Shown here: piece after piece, positions 5,463 to 8,030 of the stretch | How the letters are laid out: each line of letters begins with the position of its first letter | Position numbering within the stretch: the stretch's first letter is position 1 | From: Cellulomonas sp. | GTDB lineage: Bacteria; Actinomycetota; Actinomycetes; Actinomycetales; Cellulomonadaceae | Length of the DNA stretch: 8,030 nucleotides | Reading direction: 5' to 3' | Assembly (NCBI GenBank): GCA_027451305.1 | Contig: DAIDJQ010000016.1 | Span: forward strand, 1-8,030 | Notes under the pieces: generated by a model | Told to the model about the DNA's origin: nothing | The model's database searches: none | What the model saw: only the letters and a program-made list of their open reading frames with translations | Program-made: the position numbers and the translations under genes

Positions 5463-6485
5463 TCAGCGCGCCAGGACCGAGCGGATCCTCGGCGGGGCGG
5501 TCGACGTCCGGACCACCAGCCGGGTGGGGAAGATCACCTGCTCGGGCGCGGGCGTCCCGGTGATCATGCCCAGCAGCAGGGTGGCCGCCGTCATCCCCTG
5601 GTCCTCCGCGGACTGCGCCATCGTGGTGAGGCCGACGAGCTCGCCGAGGTCGTGGCCGTCGATCCCGATCACGGACAGGTCCTCCGGGACGCGCAGCCCG
5701 AGGTCGCGCGCCGCCAGGATGGCGCCCATGGCCATCTCGTCGGACGCGGCGAAGATCGCGGTCACGTCCGGCCGCTGCGCGAGGAGCCGGCGCGTCGAGT
5801 CCCGGCCGCCCTCGACGTCGAAGTAGCCGTTGACCTCGAGCTCCGGCGTGGGCGTCCAGCCGGCACGGGTCATGGCCTCCTGCCAGCCGGACCGGCGGTC
5901 GACCGGGGGCGCCCACGGCGCGTTGTCCTGCGGCGAGCCGGTGATGTGCCCGATCGTCGTGTGGCCGAGCGCCAGGAGGTACTCGGTCGCCTCGGCGGCG
6001 GTCCGGTAGTCGTCGACCCGGACGGTCACCTGGCCCGGCGCGCCGGTCCCGATGAAGATCACCGGGTGCCCGAGGCCGAGCAGCGCTCCGACCTCGTCCC
6101 GCTCGAGGGGCATCCCGACGACGATGATCCCGTCCACCCGACGGCGCAGCACGTCGGGGTCGACCTGGCGACGGCGCAGGTCACGGGAGATCTCGAAGGT
6201 GTACAGCAGCGCGTCGAAGCCCTCGGCGCGCAGCGCCCGCTCCGCACCGTCGATCACGTTGGCGAAGAACCAGTGGTTGACCCAGGGGGTCAGCAGGCCG
6301 ATGGTGCGGGTCCGGCCGGACGCGAGGCTCGCGGCTGACGGCGAGGCGACGTAGCCGAGCTCACGGGCCACCTTGCGGACCCGCGCACGGGTCGCGGTGG
6401 AGACGTGCGGGAGGTCCCGGAGCGCGCGGGAGACGGTCGCCGTCGACACGCCGGCGGACCGCGCTACGTCCTCGATGCGCGCCAC
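5463..6485 (-). CDS. LacI/GalR-family transcriptional regulator, probable repressor of aglEFG
   Basis: The 340-aa DNA-binding regulator opens with the LacI-type helix-turn-helix at residues 4-24 (IEDVARSAGVSTATVSRAL). The rest of the headpiece (to RELGYVAS, 41-48) and a hinge with Leu54 in AASLASG follow. The sugar-binding core runs from about 60 to 330, with typical elements VDGIIVVG (117-124), VDDY (157-160), DRRSGW (196-201), AASDEMAMGA (246-255) and GIDGHDL (274-280). I chose GTG 6485 because it starts right at the ARIEDVA headpiece; the open frame runs on upstream but overlaps the next gene and looks non-coding. A CAGAAT -10-like hexamer lies 8 bases upstream. It sits 182 bp upstream of aglE on the same strand, with a matching operator between them, so sugar-relieved repression of aglEFG is likely (AglR-like role). 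The ligand is unknown. Confidence 0.9.
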   Translation of the reverse strand: MARIEDVARSAGVSTATVSRALRDLPHVSTATRARVRKVARELGYVASPSAASLASGRTRTIGLLTPWVNHWFFANVIDGAERALRAEGFDALLYTFEISRDLRRRQVDPDVLRRRVDGIIVVGMPLERDEVGALLGLGHPVIFIGTGAPGQVTVRVDDYRTAAEATEYLLALGHTTIGHITGSPQDNAPWAPPVDRRSGWQEAMTRAGWTPTPELEVNGYFDVEGGRDSTRRLLAQRPDVTAIFAASDEMAMGAILAARDLGLRVPEDLSVIGIDGHDLGELVGLTTMAQSAEDQGMTAATLLLGMITGTPAPEQVIFPTRLVVRTSTAPPRIRSVLAR

Positions 6486-6557
6486 GGAGGCCGATTCTGC
6501 TCCCGCTGCACCTGGGGGGTCCAACGCGCCGTTCCCGGACGAGGCTGCCGGTGCCGC

Positions 6558-6573
6558 GCGGGAGCGCTCCCGC
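6558..6573. promoter_or_regulatory. Perfect 16-bp palindrome resembling the CelR/CebR operator
   Basis: GCGGGAGCGCTCCCGC is a perfect palindrome. Its central 12 bases, GGGAGCGCTCCC (6560-6571), equal the core of TGGGAGCGCTCCCA, the known site of actinobacterial cellobiose regulators CelR/CebR; only the outer T and A differ. The centre is about 80 bp upstream of the lacI start and about 60 bp downstream of the HAD-gene stop. It could instead act as a hairpin ending the HAD transcript, but no U-run follows. Confidence 0.5.
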
Positions 6574-6599
6574 ACAGCCGCCGGCCAGCACGCCCAGGG

Positions 6600-6611
6600 G
6601 TCCGCGCGGAC
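6600..6611. repeat. 12-bp palindrome just after the HAD gene
   Basis: GTCCGCGCGGAC is perfectly self-complementary and lies 14 bases after the HAD stop. Folded, it gives only a 4-bp stem with a 4-base loop, too weak for a terminator on its own. With the palindrome at 6558-6573 it may help end the serS-HAD transcript. The remainder of the 140-bp gap (6486-6625) shows nothing else clear apart from the possible lacI -10. Confidence 0.3.
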
Positions 6612-6625
6612 GAGCGGATCCAGGG

Positions 6626-7423
6626 TCAGCGCAGCAGCGAGTGCAGCACCGGGAGCAGCCCGTCGTCGTCGATCGTGCCCGTGACCTCGTCCGCCGCGGC
6701 CCGCACCTGCTCGGCGGCGTGCCCCATCGCGACGCCGCGAGCGGCCCACTCGAGCATCTCGGTGTCGTTGGAGCCGTCGCCGACGGCCATCGTCGCGAAG
6801 GGCTGGACACCCAGCTCACGCCGCACCTGCTCGAGCGCGCTCGCCTTCGACACCCCGCCGGGCGTCAGGTCCAGCCAGGCGCTCCAGCCGACGGCGTAGG
6901 AGACCTCGTGCAGGCCGACGCGCTCGACGAGGGCGTGGAACTCGTCCGGCGTGCTGCCGGGGCTGCGGATCACCACCCGGCTGGCGGGCGCCTCGAGCAG
7001 CCGGTCGAACGGCACCACCTCGGTCTCCCCGCTGAGCTCGCCGGGCGGGAAGTCGGCGCTGACCAGGAAGCCGACGCCCAGCTTCTCCACCGCGTACAGG
7101 GCGTCGGGGAGCTCCATCGCGAGGGCGCGCAGCGCCGGTGCCGGGTCGAACGTGATGACCTGGTGCACCTCGTAGCCGTCGTCGAGGTCGGGGTCGAGGC
7201 GGGCGATCACCGCGCCGTTGGAGCACACCAGCCAGCCGTCGGTCAGGCCGAGCTCGGCCGCGGCGTCCGATGCGCCCTGCAACGAGCGCCCCGTGGCGAG
7301 CACCACGTGGACACCGGCGGCGACCAGTGCGGACACGGCGACGCGGACTCCGTCGGAGACGACGCCGTCGTAGGTCATGACGGTTCCGTCCACGTCCAGG
7401 GCGAGCAGGCCGACGCGGGTCAT
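6626..7423 (-). CDS. HAD-superfamily hydrolase, subfamily IIB (Cof-type phosphatase)
   Basis: The 265-aa cytoplasmic phosphatase carries all four HAD motifs: motif I D10-V-D12-G-T (nucleophile and acid/base Asp), motif II T44 in ATGRS, motif III K193 in VSKASALE, and motif IV GDGSND (D216, N219, D220; Mg2+ binding). The cap between about 85 and 180 and the length fit the IIB/Cof class, which dephosphorylates sugar phosphates, flavin or pyridoxal phosphates and similar metabolites. The substrate cannot be told from sequence. ATG 7423 follows the serS stop after 16 bases, with GAGG at 7432-7429 as ribosome-binding site, so it is almost certainly co-transcribed with serS. A serS-HAD pairing is, from memory, common in actinobacteria. 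Family call certain. Confidence 0.93.
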   Translation of the reverse strand: MTRVGLLALDVDGTVMTYDGVVSDGVRVAVSALVAAGVHVVLATGRSLQGASDAAAELGLTDGWLVCSNGAVIARLDPDLDDGYEVHQVITFDPAPALRALAMELPDALYAVEKLGVGFLVSADFPPGELSGETEVVPFDRLLEAPASRVVIRSPGSTPDEFHALVERVGLHEVSYAVGWSAWLDLTPGGVSKASALEQVRRELGVQPFATMAVGDGSNDTEMLEWAARGVAMGHAAEQVRAAADEVTGTIDDDGLLPVLHSLLR

Positions 7424-7443
7424 GGCTGCCTCATCTCCCTCAT
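7420..7443 (-). other. Seven-codon mini-ORF linking serS and the HAD gene
   Basis: Minus strand 7443-7420 reads ATG-AGG-GAG-ATG-AGG-CAG-CCA-TGA (MREMRQP). Its ATG overlaps the serS stop (ATGA), and its TGA overlaps the ATG of the HAD gene (ATGA). A ribosome finishing serS could re-initiate, translate seven codons and stop on the next start. Whether it is translated is unknown; it could be a by-product of the local tandem repeat. Confidence 0.25.
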
Positions 7444-7446
7444 CTC
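7429..7446. repeat. 9-bp perfect tandem repeat at the serS stop
   Basis: CCTCATCTC occurs twice head to tail (7429-7437 and 7438-7446; minus strand GAGATGAGG twice). The first copy in transcript order contains the serS TGA; the second places another in-frame TGA 9 bases later and supplies the GAGG ribosome-binding site of the HAD gene. It looks like a small replication-slippage duplication. Confidence 0.7.
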
Positions 7447-8030
7447 CCCATCGCCGGGTGGAGCACCTCCAGGCCGCCCAGGTACGGGCGGAGGCCTTCC
7501 GGCACCCGGACGGAGCCGTCCTCGAGCTGGTGGTTCTCCAGGATGGCGACCAGCCAGCGGGTGGTGGCGAGGGTGCCGTTCAGCGTGGCGAGGGTGCGCA
7601 CCGACCCGTCGGCGGTGCGCTCGCGGACGCCCAGGCGCCGAGCCTGGAACGTGGTGCAGTTGGAGGTGCTGGTCAGCTCCAGGTAGCGCTGCTGGGACGG
7701 CAGCCAGGCCTCGCAGTCGAACTTGCGGGCGGCGGAGGAGCCGAGGTCGCCGGCAGCCGTGTCGATCACGCGGTAGGGCAGCTCGACGAGGCCGAGCATC
7801 TCCTTCTCCCAGCCGAGGATCCGCTGGTGCTCGTCGGCCGCGTCCTCCACGGTGGTGTAGCTGAACGCCTCCACCTTGTGGAACTGGTGCACGCGGATGA
7901 TGCCGCGGGTGTCCTTGCCGTACGAGCCCGCCTCGCGGCGGTAGCAGGCGCTCCAGCCGGCGTACCGCTTGGGGCCGGCCGACAGGTCGAGGATCTCGCC
8001 GGAGTGGTACCCGGCGAGGGCCACCTCGCT
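7440..8030 (-). CDS. serS: Seryl-tRNA synthetase, C-terminal part (5' end outside window)
   Basis: The last 196 codons are present and the frame is open to the window edge. The enzyme charges tRNA-Ser with serine using ATP. Class II motif 2 is at fragment residues 29-50 ([19 protein letters not shown]31 and E33 in the Arg-x-Glu position). Motif 3 is at about 149-165 ([17 protein letters not shown], with the ATP-binding Arg158). The conserved [15 protein letters not shown] (118-132) confirms SerRS. The usual length is about 420-430 aa, so roughly 230 N-terminal residues are missing, including the coiled-coil arm that holds the tRNA. The stop is TGA 7442-7440, followed after 16 bases by the HAD gene. 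A housekeeping gene with no visible defect. Confidence 0.97.
   Translation of the reverse strand, partial: SEVALAGYHSGEILDLSAGPKRYAGWSACYRREAGSYGKDTRGIIRVHQFHKVEAFSYTTVEDAADEHQRILGWEKEMLGLVELPYRVIDTAAGDLGSSAARKFDCEAWLPSQQRYLELTSTSNCTTFQARRLGVRERTADGSVRTLATLNGTLATTRWLVAILENHQLEDGSVRVPEGLRPYLGGLEVLHPAMGR

Noticed and set aside
6486..6749. An N-terminal extension of the LacI regulator
   Set aside because: It overlaps the HAD gene and is low-complexity; LacI proteins start right at the helix-turn-helix, matching GTG 6485.
6551..7864. A 437-codon open frame on the + strand opposite the HAD gene and serS
   Set aside because: Composition artefact; both minus-strand genes carry complete catalytic motifs.
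1..8030. CRISPR arrays, tRNA/rRNA genes, insertion sequences, phage genes, toxin-antitoxin or defence genes
   Set aside because: None seen on either strand; repeats found are only short dyads and 7-9-bp pairs.

Overview
The window is high-GC DNA with strong G/C bias at third codon positions, several GTG starts and little spacing between genes. This fits an actinobacterium. A proteasome-activator gene (bpa/pafE family, known from proteasome-bearing actinobacteria) and an AglEFG-type sugar importer with a LacI regulator suggest a soil or plant-matter degrader, perhaps a Cellulomonas-like member of Micrococcales. The genus is inferred from family knowledge, not from a search.

Layout, left to right. 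(1) On the + strand, the 3' end of a quinone oxidoreductase (to 227) is followed by bpa (265-834), a ring-forming ATP-independent activator of the 20S proteasome that ends in Gln-Tyr-Leu. (2) A convergent gap of 36 bp leads to an RhtA-like EamA exporter on the - strand (871-1755). (3) A complete transport operon lies on the - strand and is transcribed right to left: aglE lipoprotein binding protein (3910-5280), aglF permease (2761-3783) and aglG permease (1823-2764). The two permease genes overlap by 4 bases. No ATPase or glycosidase gene is present, so the importer probably borrows a shared MsiK-type ATPase. (4) Upstream, on the same strand, is a LacI-family repressor (5463-6485), the likely local regulator. 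The 182-bp gap before aglE holds a LacI-type operator, a second dyad 31 bp away and a candidate promoter. (5) At the right edge, also on the - strand, are a HAD-IIB (Cof-type) phosphatase (6626-7423) and the 3' part of serS (7440-8030).

The genes belong to well-known families. The most interesting content is regulatory: an 18-bp (22-bp extended) RNA hairpin between aglE and aglF; an aglF ribosome-binding site in the loop of a smaller hairpin; a perfect palindrome upstream of lacI whose 12-base core equals the core of the CelR/CebR cellobiose operator; two probable leaderless GTG starts with identical spacing; and a 9-bp tandem repeat at the serS stop that creates a 7-codon mini-ORF touching both neighbours.

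No tRNA, rRNA, CRISPR array, insertion sequence or phage gene was seen. No gene-free stretch exceeds 300 bases. I found no convincing entirely new protein system here.
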